A DNA stretch of 64,000 nucleotides from Pullichristensenella sp002068815 (GTDB taxonomy: Bacteria > Bacillota > Clostridia > Christensenellales > Aristaeellaceae). Location of the stretch: the NCBI GenBank assembly GCA_040772885.1, contig JAXGXF010000002.1, forward strand, positions 62,001-126,000, written 5' to 3'. The translations under genes and the position numbers were made by a program. Position 1 is the stretch's first letter; each line of letters opens with the position of its first letter. Positions 41,150 to 48,997 of this stretch are shown one piece after another. The notes beneath the pieces were generated by a model. The model did no database searches, was not told where the DNA came from, and saw only the letters and a program-made list of their open reading frames with translations.

Positions 41150-43165
41150 GTGGCACGGAAGATGACGCTGATACTTCTATCGGTGCTTCTGCTGTATGCG
41201 TCGGTTTTTGCGGCCGGCGCATTTGCCGTGCCTGCCGGGGCGCTGCTCTCGGTCGGGGACCGCGTCGAGATCGCGCTCTCCGAAGGGGAGATCCGCTTCC
41301 GGTTCGCGCCCTCCGCGAACAGCGCCTACGCGATCTACCTGTTCCCGGACGGCAAATCGCCCGAGGCCGAGGCCAGGCTCTATCGCGGAAAGGAGATGAT
41401 CGCGGCCGGCGCGGGAAGGATGCTCCTGCTCGAGGCGCGGCTCTCCGCCGGCGAGGAGTATTCGCTCGCGCTGTCGGGCGCCGGATCGGGTGTTCTCGAG
41501 ATCATGCGCAGCACGCTCGGGCGCAGCTTCGACCGCCCGATCGAGCTGAACCCCGAGAACGGCGGCTACGAGAAGCTGCTCGTCCGGCCCGGCGACGCGC
41601 ACTGGTACTCGTTTGCGGCGCTGTACACCGGGCCGGCGACGATACACGCCGAGCCGAAGGGCGGCGATTCCGGGGATGTTCCCCTGCTCGAGGGCGTCGT
41701 GCTGGATGCGCAGGGCCGGGAGCTCTACAGCGCGTCCGGCTTCGCGATCGACTGCGAGCTGCAACAGGGCGCGGTCTATTTCGTGCGCGTCTCGGCGGAC
41801 GAGGAAACGACCGGCGCGTACGCGCTGTCCGTCGAGCAGGACGGAGACCGGCAGGCGCGGCCGGAGGCGATCTCGCTTTCGGCGGACAGGCTGTCGCTCG
41901 AGGTCGGCCAGAGCCAGCCGCTCGGCGCGATGCTGTTCCCCGCCGACGCGCACCCGTGCGTCGTGTTCACGAGCTCCGACAGCGCGGTCGCGTCCGTGTC
42001 CGCCGACGGCGAGGTGTCCGCGCTCTCCGCGGGCGTCGCCACGATCACCGCGCGCGGCTGGGGCGGCGCGTCCGCCTCGTGCACGGTGACGGTCGCGCGG
42101 GTGCCGCTCTCCGGCATCGGCTTTTCGCAGAGCGAGCTGACGCTGCGCGTCGGCGAGCGCGTGGCCGCGCCGCTCGAATTCTTCCCGTCGGACGCGTCCG
42201 ACCGGCGCGTGAGATACTTCGTCGAGGGCGAGGGCGTCGCCTCGGTCGCGCCGGACGGCACCGTGTCCGGGCTTTCCGAGGGCGCGGCGCGCGTGACCGC
42301 GGTCGCGGCGGACGGCGGGCACTCGGACATCCTCGAGGTCACCGTCGAGCCGCCGGCGGCGAAGCGGCGCGCGCTGCTCATAGGCCAGCAGATGTATCTG
42401 CCGTCGGTCAACAACGTGCGCGTCGGCTCGATCAACACCGCCCAGAGCATGGCCTCGATGCTCGAGAGCCAGTCGATCGACGGCGAGAGCTATTCGACGA
42501 CGGTGCTGCTCGACGCCTCGCGCGACGAGGTGTTCGCGGCGATTCGCGGCGCGTTCCGGGACGCGGCGGAGGGGGACGTGTCGCTGTTCTACATCACCTG
42601 CCACGGGTACTACAGGGACGGCATGAGCTTTCTGCAGATGTACGACGGCTCCGTCATCGCGGCGCGCGACCTCGAGCGCGAATTAAGGAAGATTCCCGGC
42701 ACGGTCGTCGTAATCGTCGACAGCTGCGGGAGCGGCGGGCTGATCGGCCGGGCCAGCAATTTCGAGGATTTCAACTTAGGAATTGTCAAGGTGTTCTCCG
42801 GCAGGGTCGGCGGCGCGCCGTTCGCGTCGGGCAAGTACAAGGTGATCGCGAGCGCGTCGCTCGACCAGGACAGCTACCGGCTGAGCTTCGACGAGGACGT
42901 GACCGAGAGCGACATGGCGACCGTGCTCGCGCGCGCGCTGTGCGACGGCGCGGGCTGGAGCCTGAGCCGCTCGCGGCGGGGCGCGCTCAAGGCCGACCTC
43001 GACTACGACCGGCTGATCACCCTGAACGAGATGCAGCTCTACGCCGCCAGGCGCGTCCCGTGGTATCTGAACGTTGCCGGAAAGCTCTCCAAGGCGAAGA
43101 ATCCGTACGTGCAGAACGTGCAGGTCTACCCCGAGGGAGATCCGTTCGTGCTGTTCGGGCGGTGA
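41150..43165 (+). CDS. Secreted caspase-like cysteine peptidase with two Big_2-like domains
   Basis: A 671-residue exported protein. Its signal peptide is LILLSVLLLYASVFAAGAFA. A beta-rich N-terminal region (about residues 25-225) is followed by two bacterial Ig-like (Big_2) domains (about 235-320 and 325-405; each with LxVGxxxxLxxxxxPxDA, VASVxxDGxVSxLSxGxAxIT). A caspase-like domain (about 410-671) begins KRRALLIGQQMYL. The probable catalytic His485 lies in YITCHGYYRDG and Cys526 in VIVDSCGSGG, matching the HG and DxCxSG motifs of clan CD peptidases. The GTG start has GGAGG six bases upstream. It is probably co-transcribed with the SpoIID-like gene. Its targets are unknown. Confidence 0.78.
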   Translation: MARKMTLILLSVLLLYASVFAAGAFAVPAGALLSVGDRVEIALSEGEIRFRFAPSANSAYAIYLFPDGKSPEAEARLYRGKEMIAAGAGRMLLLEARLSAGEEYSLALSGAGSGVLEIMRSTLGRSFDRPIELNPENGGYEKLLVRPGDAHWYSFAALYTGPATIHAEPKGGDSGDVPLLEGVVLDAQGRELYSASGFAIDCELQQGAVYFVRVSADEETTGAYALSVEQDGDRQARPEAISLSADRLSLEVGQSQPLGAMLFPADAHPCVVFTSSDSAVASVSADGEVSALSAGVATITARGWGGASASCTVTVARVPLSGIGFSQSELTLRVGERVAAPLEFFPSDASDRRVRYFVEGEGVASVAPDGTVSGLSEGAARVTAVAADGGHSDILEVTVEPPAAKRRALLIGQQMYLPSVNNVRVGSINTAQSMASMLESQSIDGESYSTTVLLDASRDEVFAAIRGAFRDAAEGDVSLFYITCHGYYRDGMSFLQMYDGSVIAARDLERELRKIPGTVVVIVDSCGSGGLIGRASNFEDFNLGIVKVFSGRVGGAPFASGKYKVIASASLDQDSYRLSFDEDVTESDMATVLARALCDGAGWSLSRSRRGALKADLDYDRLITLNEMQLYAARRVPWYLNVAGKLSKAKNPYVQNVQVYPEGDPFVLFGR

Positions 43166-43240
43166 CGCGCCCGCGGGCGAGCCGCGGTTTGTTCGGGCAG
43201 CGATGCCCCGAGGAAGACCCGTGGGCTGTTCGGGCGCTAG
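43129..43240 (+). repeat. Three degenerate ~37-base tandem copies spanning the end of the caspase-like gene
   Basis: The core TGTTCGGGC occurs at 43152, 43190 and 43227 (periods 38 and 37). Flanking similarity (CCCGAG...GACCCG-like) extends over the unit. Copy 1 encodes the protein's C-terminus PFVLFGR; copies 2 and 3 lie after the stop codon. Copy 3 is in the gene's frame and would again read LFGR followed by TAG. Confidence 0.65.
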
Positions 43241-43342
43241 AAGGCCCCTATATGACGCCATGCGCCGTTTTCCTTCCTGCCAAACCAGTTAAATGTTTGT
43301 TAAATATTGCCGTGTTGCAGGAATTATTTTGGAATCCACGAA

Positions 43343-43351
43343 TGATATAAG
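43343..43351 (+). promoter_or_regulatory. Extended -10 promoter of ispH–rpsA
   Basis: TGATATAAG, with expected transcription start near 43358, only about 10 bases before the possible TTG start. Confidence 0.5.
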
Positions 43352-43368
43352 TTAGCGTATTTTCGAAG

Positions 43369-45399
43369 TTGGGCGCATCAGAGGGGTGGGTTCCCGTTTC
43401 CAAGGTGATTCTGGCGAAACATGCCGGGTTCTGCTTCGGCGTCCGGCGTGCGGTCGAGACCGCAAGGCGCTCGGCCCCGGCGGTCACGTTAGGCCCCGTC
43501 ATCCACAATCCGCGCGTCGTCTCCGAGCTTGCATCGATCGGCGTACGGAGCGTGTCCTCCCCGGAGGAGATTCCCGAGGGCGCGCGCGCCGTCGTACGCT
43601 CGCACGGCGTCGGCCGCGAGACGCTCGAGCGGCTGAAGGCCCGGGGCGCCGAGGTTCTCGACGCGACCTGCCCGTTCGTCCGCCGCATCCACGAGATGGC
43701 GCTGTCCGCCGAAAGGGACGGAATTGCGCTGATCGTCGTCGGCGAGGAGAGACACCCGGAGGTCGAGGGCATCCGCGGCTGGACGTCGGGAGAGAGCTAC
43801 GCGGTCGCGACCGAGGAGGCCGCGCTCGCCCTTCCCGAGATGGAGCGCGCGCTCGTCGTTTCGCAGACGACGTTCATCGAGGGGCGGTTCGACAGGATCA
43901 CGCAGACCATCGTCCAAAGGGTAAGGCATCCCGAGATCCTTAGGACGATCTGCCCCGCGACGAGGCAGAGCCAGGAGGAGGCCGTCCGCCTCGCCCGGGA
44001 AGTCGACGTGATGGTCGTCGTCGGCGGCCGGGAGAGCTCGAACAGCCGCAAGCTCTACGAGCTCGTCCGCGAGGTCTGCCCGCGCGCGCTGTTCATCGAG
44101 AGCGCGGAGGAGCTCGAGGGCATCGGGATTTCCGCGACGGACCGGGTTGGGATTACAGCCGGCGCCTCTACGCCGGATTGTATAATTAAGGAGGTAGTAG
44201 CAAGAATGAACGACATCGAGAAGCAGGTCACTCCGTCCGAAGAGCATGTGGAGCAGGCCGAAACGTCCCCCACGGAATCCGATTTTATGGCCGATGTGGA
44301 AAAGACGCTTGTGCAGATCCGCCCCGGACAGACGATCACAGGAACCGTGGTGCAGATCACCGATGACGAGGTCTGCGTAAACGTCGGTTACAAGGCAGAC
44401 GGATTGGTTAAAAAGGCTGACCTCTCCTCAACCGATGTCAAGATTGGCGACGAAATCGAAGTCGAGGTCGTCAAGGTCAACGACGGCGAGGGCAACGTGC
44501 TCCTGTCCCAGCGGAACATCGTCAACCGCAAGGTCTGGGATGAGATCATGGCCAAGCACGAGGCCGGCGAGTTCGTCGTCGGCGTCGGCAAGGAAGCCGT
44601 CAAGGGCGGCCTGCTGGCAGATGTCATGGGCATTCGCTGCTTCATCCCCGCCTCCCAACTCTCGCTGCGCTACGTCGAAAAGATCGAGGAATTCGTCGGT
44701 CAGGAGATGAAGCTCGAGATCATCGAGATCGACAAGCCGAAGAAGCGCATCGTCGCCTCCCGCAAGAAGGTCCTGATCGCCGAGGAATCCGAGAAGAAGA
44801 AGGCGATCTGGGACGCGCTGGAGATCGGCTCGGTCGTCCGCGGCGTCGTCCGCAGACTCGCGGACTTCGGCGCGTTCGTCGACATCGGCGGCGTCGACGG
44901 CCTCGTGCACGTGACGGACCTCAGCTGGGGCCGCGTGCAGCACCCGTCGGACGTCATCAAGGTCGGCGAGGAGATCGACGTGAAGATTCTGAACGTCGAC
45001 CCGGCGCGCGAGCGCATCTCGCTCTCCTACAAGCAGACCCGTCCGCGCCCGTGGGCGGTCGCCGGCGACCGGTATCCGGTCGGCTCGATCGTCGAGGGCA
45101 AGGTCGTGCGCATCACGACGTTCGGCGCGTTCGTCGAGCTTGAGCCGGGCCTGGACGGTCTCGTGCACATCTCGCAGTGCGCGCTCACCCGGATCGCGAA
45201 AGTAGAGGACGCGATCAACGTGGGCGACATCGTGCGCGTAAAGGTTCTGGACGTCAACACCGAGGCCAAGCGCATCTCGCTCTCGATCCGCGAGGTGCTC
45301 GAGGACGAGGCGCTCGAACCCGTTCCGCCGGCCGGCGAGCTCGACGAGTACTCGATCGTCGAGGTTCCCGCGAAGGACGAGGACGCGGTCGAGGAATAG
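43369..45399 (+). CDS. ispH-rpsA: Fused 4-hydroxy-3-methylbut-2-enyl diphosphate reductase and ribosomal protein S1
   Basis: A 676-residue fusion known from Clostridia. Residues about 12-278 are IspH, with the three iron-sulfur cysteines in GFCFGV, DATCPFV and TICPATRQSQ, plus VIHNPRV, VRSHGV, and GEERHPEVEG. Residues 280-676 are ribosomal protein S1 with four S1 repeats (GTVVQITDDEVCVNVGYKADGLV, EAVKGGLLADVMGIRCFIPASQL, GVVRRLADFGAFVDIGGVDGLVHVTDLSW, GKVVRITTFGAFVELEPGLDGLVHISQCA). IspH makes IPP/DMAPP; S1 binds mRNA. The start codon is uncertain: TTG at 43369 has no clear ribosome site, and GTG at 43405 is the alternative. At the junction an internal start signal may give free S1. Confidence 0.93.
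   Translation: MGASEGWVPVSKVILAKHAGFCFGVRRAVETARRSAPAVTLGPVIHNPRVVSELASIGVRSVSSPEEIPEGARAVVRSHGVGRETLERLKARGAEVLDATCPFVRRIHEMALSAERDGIALIVVGEERHPEVEGIRGWTSGESYAVATEEAALALPEMERALVVSQTTFIEGRFDRITQTIVQRVRHPEILRTICPATRQSQEEAVRLAREVDVMVVVGGRESSNSRKLYELVREVCPRALFIESAEELEGIGISATDRVGITAGASTPDCIIKEVVARMNDIEKQVTPSEEHVEQAETSPTESDFMADVEKTLVQIRPGQTITGTVVQITDDEVCVNVGYKADGLVKKADLSSTDVKIGDEIEVEVVKVNDGEGNVLLSQRNIVNRKVWDEIMAKHEAGEFVVGVGKEAVKGGLLADVMGIRCFIPASQLSLRYVEKIEEFVGQEMKLEIIEIDKPKKRIVASRKKVLIAEESEKKKAIWDALEIGSVVRGVVRRLADFGAFVDIGGVDGLVHVTDLSWGRVQHPSDVIKVGEEIDVKILNVDPARERISLSYKQTRPRPWAVAGDRYPVGSIVEGKVVRITTFGAFVELEPGLDGLVHISQCALTRIAKVEDAINVGDIVRVKVLDVNTEAKRISLSIREVLEDEALEPVPPAGELDEYSIVEVPAKDEDAVEE
44181..44208 (+). 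promoter_or_regulatory. Internal start signal at the IspH/S1 junction (TATAAT, AAGGAGGT, ATG)
   Basis: Inside the fused frame a TATAAT (44181-44186), a perfect AAGGAGGT (44188-44195) and an in-frame ATG (44206) occur in a row. The codons used here (ATA, GTA, GTA, AGA) are rare in this GC-rich gene. It probably allows separate translation, and possibly transcription, of the S1 part. Confidence 0.55.
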
Positions 45400-45416
45400 C
45401 CTATTCCCGCAAACCC

Positions 45417-45447
45417 GCGGCACGGCCTGAGCGCCGTGCCGCTTTTT
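45417..45447 (+). terminator. Terminator after ispH–rpsA
   Basis: A 10-bp perfect stem (GCGGCACGGC/GCCGTGCCGC, 6-base loop) followed by TTTTT. Confidence 0.88.
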
Positions 45448-45464
45448 CACGAGGAGGAATTTTT

Positions 45465-46394
45465 GTGTCGCAGATCGAACGCCTGTCGCTGAACTCCGAG
45501 CGAGACGGGCTCGAGCTTCCGCTGCTCTGCCTGCCCCCCGACGGGGAAATCAGGGCCGTCGTGCAGATCGCGCACGGCATGTGCGAGCACAAGGATCGCT
45601 ACGTTCCGTTCATGGAGTTTCTGGCGGAACACGGCTACGCGACGGTGATCCACGACCACCGCGGCCACGGCGAGGCCGCGCGCGAGCGGAACGAGCTCGG
45701 CTACTTCGGCAGGGACGGCGCGCAGTCGCTCGTCGACGACGTGCACCAGGTCACGCTCTGGGCCAAGTCGCGCTTTCCGGGGAAAAAAATCTACCTATTC
45801 GGGCACAGCATGGGCTCGCTCGCCGCGCGCGCGTATCTTCTTAAGTACGAGGGGGAACTCTCGGGCGTGATGCTCTCCGGAAGCCCCGCGTACAATCCCG
45901 CCGCGCCCGGGGGCAAGCTGCTCGCGCAATTGCTCGGGCTTCGGAGCGGCGGAAGGAAGCGCAGCAAGCTGTTGAAGGCGATCACCTTCGGCCCGTTCTA
46001 CCGCGCATACCCGGACGAGGGCAGCAAGTGCGCCTGGCTCGCGACCGACAAGGAGGTCGTCCGCGCGTACGACGAGAGCCCGCTTTGCGGCTTTACGTTC
46101 GCGTGCAACGGATTTCAGTCGCTCTACACGCTGATGGCGCTCGCGTACAGCGGGCGCGTCAAGGCGAAGAACCCGGAGCTTCCGATTCACTTTCTCTCCG
46201 GCGAAAACGACCCGTGCCGCGGCGGCGACCGGGGCTTTCGGCGCGCGGTCGAGGTCATGCTCCGGCGCGGCTACACGAGGGTCGGCGGCAGGGTCTACGA
46301 GGGCATGCGCCATGAGATTCTGAACGAGCCCGGAAAGGCCGAGGTCTATAAGGACGTTATCGAAAAGCTCAACGAATGGGAGGCCGCCGAATGA
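45465..46394 (+). CDS. Alpha/beta hydrolase, monoacylglycerol lipase/lysophospholipase-like
   Basis: A 309-residue hydrolase. QIAHGMCEHKDRYVPFMEFLAEHGYATVIHDHRGHGEA is the Hydrolase_4 (monoglyceride-lipase type) N-terminal pattern. The nucleophile elbow is FGHSMGSLAAR (Ser near residue 110), the acid lies in LSGENDPCRGG and the catalytic His in YEGMRHEILNE. GAGGAGG seven bases before a GTG defines the start; the much longer upstream frame overlaps rpsA out of frame. It is coupled to the next gene by a 4-base overlap (ATGA). Confidence 0.88.
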   Translation: MSQIERLSLNSERDGLELPLLCLPPDGEIRAVVQIAHGMCEHKDRYVPFMEFLAEHGYATVIHDHRGHGEAARERNELGYFGRDGAQSLVDDVHQVTLWAKSRFPGKKIYLFGHSMGSLAARAYLLKYEGELSGVMLSGSPAYNPAAPGGKLLAQLLGLRSGGRKRSKLLKAITFGPFYRAYPDEGSKCAWLATDKEVVRAYDESPLCGFTFACNGFQSLYTLMALAYSGRVKAKNPELPIHFLSGENDPCRGGDRGFRRAVEVMLRRGYTRVGGRVYEGMRHEILNEPGKAEVYKDVIEKLNEWEAAE

Positions 46395-46777
46395 TCGTCG
46401 TCTCCGCGGGCGTGATCCGGCGCGGGGGCAAATTCCTGCTCTGCCAGCGAAACGAGGGCGCGCATCAGGAATTGCTCTGGGAATTCCCGGGCGGGAAGCT
46501 CGAGGAGGGCGAGTCGCCGGAAAGCGCGCTCGAGCGCGAGCTTCGGGAGGAGTTGAACATCGAGACGCGCGCGGGCCGCGTGCTCGACGCGGTGTTCCAC
46601 CGATACCCCGGCCGCGACGTGCTCGTGGTGTTTCTCGAGAGCGAGCTCGCGTCGGGCGAACCGCAGCCGGTCGACTGCCGCGCGCTTCAATGGGTGTCGC
46701 CGGAGGCGCTCTTTGCGAAACCCCTCGCGCCCGCGGACGCGGTGTTCGCGAATAGGTTTTTCAAAAGCGACAGTTGA
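46391..46777 (+). CDS. Nudix hydrolase (MutT/8-oxo-dGTP diphosphatase-like)
   Basis: A 128-residue Nudix protein. The Nudix box GKLEEGESPESALERELREELNIE (about residues 38-61) is complete, with the REELNIE metal-binding helix. The N-terminal VVSAGVIRRGGKFLLCQRNEGAH and the WEFPGGK lead-in are typical of MutT-like enzymes that clean oxidised nucleotides; the exact substrate is unproven. It starts inside the hydrolase stop codon, with GGGAGG seven bases upstream. Confidence 0.9.
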   Translation: MIVVSAGVIRRGGKFLLCQRNEGAHQELLWEFPGGKLEEGESPESALERELREELNIETRAGRVLDAVFHRYPGRDVLVVFLESELASGEPQPVDCRALQWVSPEALFAKPLAPADAVFANRFFKSDS

Positions 46778-46828
46778 GCCGGAAAAGTGTATCGTTTGGC
46801 GAACAGCCCTTTCCCTTTGCCCGGCACA

Positions 46829-46837
46829 TGCTATAAT
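46829..46837 (+). promoter_or_regulatory. Extended -10 promoter of nfeD–floA
   Basis: TGCTATAAT, 33 bases before the nfeD start codon. Confidence 0.6.
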
Positions 46838-46869
46838 GGTCACAACGGAAGCATGGCGGAGGTGGTTTC

Positions 46870-47355
46870 ATGGACTTTGTATCGTACCTCCCGGCAATCA
46901 TATTGCTGGTGCTGGGATTCGCGCTCGTGGTCATCGAGATGTACATTCCGGGCTTCGGCGCGCCGGGCATACTCGGCTGCATTTTGCTCGTGGGCGGCGT
47001 GATCGCCGCGCGCCCGACGCCGCTCGCGGCGCTCATCATGGCGGTCATCATCATCGCGCTTTTGTGCGTGGCGCTGTCGGTCTTCGTACACTCGGCCTCG
47101 CGGGGCCGGCTCGCGAGGTCGAACCTCGTGCTCAAGGAGGTCTCGACGCGCGCGAACGTTGAGAACGCGCTGCACTTCTTCGTCGGCAAGGAGGGCGTCG
47201 CGCGCACGGCGCTTCGGCCCGCGGGCATCGCGGAGTTCGACGGCGTGAAGCTCAACGTGCTCACGGAGGGCGAGTTCATCGACGTCGGCAAGCGCGTGAG
47301 CGTCTCGCGCGTCGAGGGAAATCGGATCGTCGTCGCAGAGATCGCGGGAGAATAG
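46870..47355 (+). CDS. NfeD family membrane protein
   Basis: A 161-residue protein. The N-terminal hydrophobic segments include LVLGFALVVIEMYIPGFGAPGILGCILLVGGVIAA, the NfeD signature, and a second pair spans about residues 50-75. A C-terminal OB-fold domain (about 100-161) reads GKEGVARTALRPAGIAEFDGVKLNVLTEGEFIDVGKRVSVSRVEGNRIVV. NfeD proteins are membrane partners of flotillins. GGAGG lies upstream of the ATG. The flotillin gene floA follows after 49 bases, the usual pairing. Confidence 0.93.
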   Translation: MDFVSYLPAIILLVLGFALVVIEMYIPGFGAPGILGCILLVGGVIAARPTPLAALIMAVIIIALLCVALSVFVHSASRGRLARSNLVLKEVSTRANVENALHFFVGKEGVARTALRPAGIAEFDGVKLNVLTEGEFIDVGKRVSVSRVEGNRIVVAEIAGE

Positions 47356-47404
47356 GCAGAACGACCTGCCGCCATACGCGGCATCGTGAAAGGGAGAGTT
47401 GATT

Positions 47405-48379
47405 ATGGCAACATCCATCGTCGTAGCGTTCATCATCGTCATCGCGTTTCTGATCGTGTTTTCGCTGTTTTTCCGGTTCGTGCCGCTGGGGCTCTGGATC
47501 TCGGCGCGCGCGTCGGGCGTGCGCGTGAGCATCGGCTCGCTGGTCGTCATGCGGTTCCGCCGCGTGAACCCGGCCAAGGTCATCATGCCGATGATCAAGG
47601 CGACGAAGGCCGGGCTCGAAATCAACATGAACGAACTCGAGGCGCACCTGCTCGCCGGCGGCAGCGTCGACCGCGTCGTCGACGCGCTGATTGCCGCGCA
47701 GTCCGCGCAGATTCCGCTGGAGTTCGAGCAGAGCCGCGCGATCGACCTCGCCGGCCGGAACGTCCTCGAGGCCGTCAAGATGTCGGTCAACCCGAAGGTC
47801 ATCGAGACGCCGGTCGTCGCCGCGATCGCGAAGGACGGCATCGAGCTCCGCGCGAAGGCGAGGGTCACGGTGCGCGCGAACATATCCAGGCTCGTCGGCG
47901 GCGCGGGCGAGGAGACGATCATCGCGCGCGTCGGCGAGGGCATCGTCACCACCGTCGGCTCCGCGCCCACGCACAAGGAGGTCCTCGAGAACCCCGACCT
48001 CATCAGCCGCACCGTGCTCTCGAAGGGCCTCGACGCCGGAACCGCGTTCGAGATTCTCTCGATCGACATCGCCGACGTCGACGTCGGGCGCAACATCGGC
48101 GCGCAGTTGCAGATGGACCAGGCCGAGGCCGACCGCCGCATCGCGCAGGCGAAGGCCGAGGAGCGCCGCGCGATGGCCGTCGCGCAGGAGCACGAGATGC
48201 GCGCGAGGGTTGTCGAGGCTGAGGCGGAGGTGCCGCTGGCGATGGCCGCGGCGCTGCGCGAGGGCAAGCTCGGCGTCATGGACTACCACGAGATGCAGAA
48301 CGTGATCTCCGACACCCGCATGCGCGACGCGATCGCGGGCACGGACGCCGCGAAGAAGGCCGCGGAGGAGAAGAAGTAA
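47405..48379 (+). CDS. floA: Flotillin-like protein FloA
   Basis: A 324-residue protein. One N-terminal membrane-embedded hairpin or helix (about residues 3-25) is followed by the FloA-specific RVNPAKVIMPMIKATKAGLEINMNELEAHLLAGG, an SPFH domain (KARVTVRANISRLVGGAGEETIIARVGEGIV), and an Ala/Glu-rich coiled region (ADRRIAQAKAEERRAMAVAQEHEMRARVVEAEAEV). The final part is EGKLGVMDYHEMQNVISDTRMRDAI. It organises functional membrane microdomains. It starts at ATG 47405 after GGGAG; a TTG-like upstream start adds two residues. Confidence 0.95.
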   Translation: MATSIVVAFIIVIAFLIVFSLFFRFVPLGLWISARASGVRVSIGSLVVMRFRRVNPAKVIMPMIKATKAGLEINMNELEAHLLAGGSVDRVVDALIAAQSAQIPLEFEQSRAIDLAGRNVLEAVKMSVNPKVIETPVVAAIAKDGIELRAKARVTVRANISRLVGGAGEETIIARVGEGIVTTVGSAPTHKEVLENPDLISRTVLSKGLDAGTAFEILSIDIADVDVGRNIGAQLQMDQAEADRRIAQAKAEERRAMAVAQEHEMRARVVEAEAEVPLAMAAALREGKLGVMDYHEMQNVISDTRMRDAIAGTDAAKKAAEEKK

Positions 48380-48400
48380 CGCGGGAGGGAGGTCTGCCGC

Positions 48401-48937
48401 TTGGAGGCGTTCATCACCATCATCATCATCGCTCTGGCGGCCCTGAGCATCGGAAACGGTGTGAAGAAGGTGTCGCAGAACCGGCCCGGGCAGGGGAGCA
48501 ATCCCGATGCCCGGCCGGGACAGCGAAGTCCCTATTCCCCGGCCCAGCGGCCGATGCGCCCGGTGCGGCCGAACTGGCAGCAGACGCTGCCGCCGGAGCT
48601 GCGCGAAATCCTCGGAATGGATCAGCAGCAGCCGCGGCGCGAGGGCGCGGGCACCGAGGCCGCGTCTTCGGCCGAGGGCGCCGGCAGCGCGTCCGAGGAG
48701 GGCATGAGCTACGGCTCGCACAGCAGCCGCTACGGGGGCTCGCTGCCGCCGCCGGAGGACAGCTTCGCGACGATGTCGGCCGTGCAGGCGACCGAGCCCG
48801 CGCCGGAGTTCGCGCCGATGCCCGCCGCGCAGGAGCACGCCGCGCGCATGTCCCCGGAGGAGCTGCGCCGCGCGGTGATCCTGTCGGAGGTGCTCAGAAG
48901 GCCGGTCTCGCGCCGGGCGCGCGGGTACGTCCGCTGA
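48401..48937 (+). CDS. Short membrane-anchored Pro/Ala-rich protein next to floA
   Basis: A 178-residue protein with an N-terminal transmembrane helix (about residues 3-18, AFITIIIIALAALSIGNGV). The region after it is low-complexity and Pro, Gln, Gly, Ser, Glu-rich, with LPPELREILGMDQQQ and a C-terminal MSPEELRRAVILSEVLRRPVSRRAR. It starts with TTG, with GGGAGG eight bases upstream, 21 bases after floA. I do not recognise a family. Its place suggests a flotillin-associated membrane protein; the helical C-terminal segment could be an interaction site. Confidence 0.7.
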   Translation: MEAFITIIIIALAALSIGNGVKKVSQNRPGQGSNPDARPGQRSPYSPAQRPMRPVRPNWQQTLPPELREILGMDQQQPRREGAGTEAASSAEGAGSASEEGMSYGSHSSRYGGSLPPPEDSFATMSAVQATEPAPEFAPMPAAQEHAARMSPEELRRAVILSEVLRRPVSRRARGYVR

Positions 48938-48946
48938 AACCCGAAT

Positions 48947-48974
48947 GGCGAACGGTCGAAAGGCCGTTCGCCAC
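48947..48974 (+). terminator. Hairpin between the floA cluster and the LytTR regulator gene
   Basis: A 12-bp stem (TGGCGAACGGTC/GGCCGTTCGCCA, one G-T pair) with a GAAA tetraloop. There is no T run, so it may act in RNA stability rather than termination. Confidence 0.5.
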
Positions 48975-48997
48975 ATTGACGTGTATTCGAGGTGACT

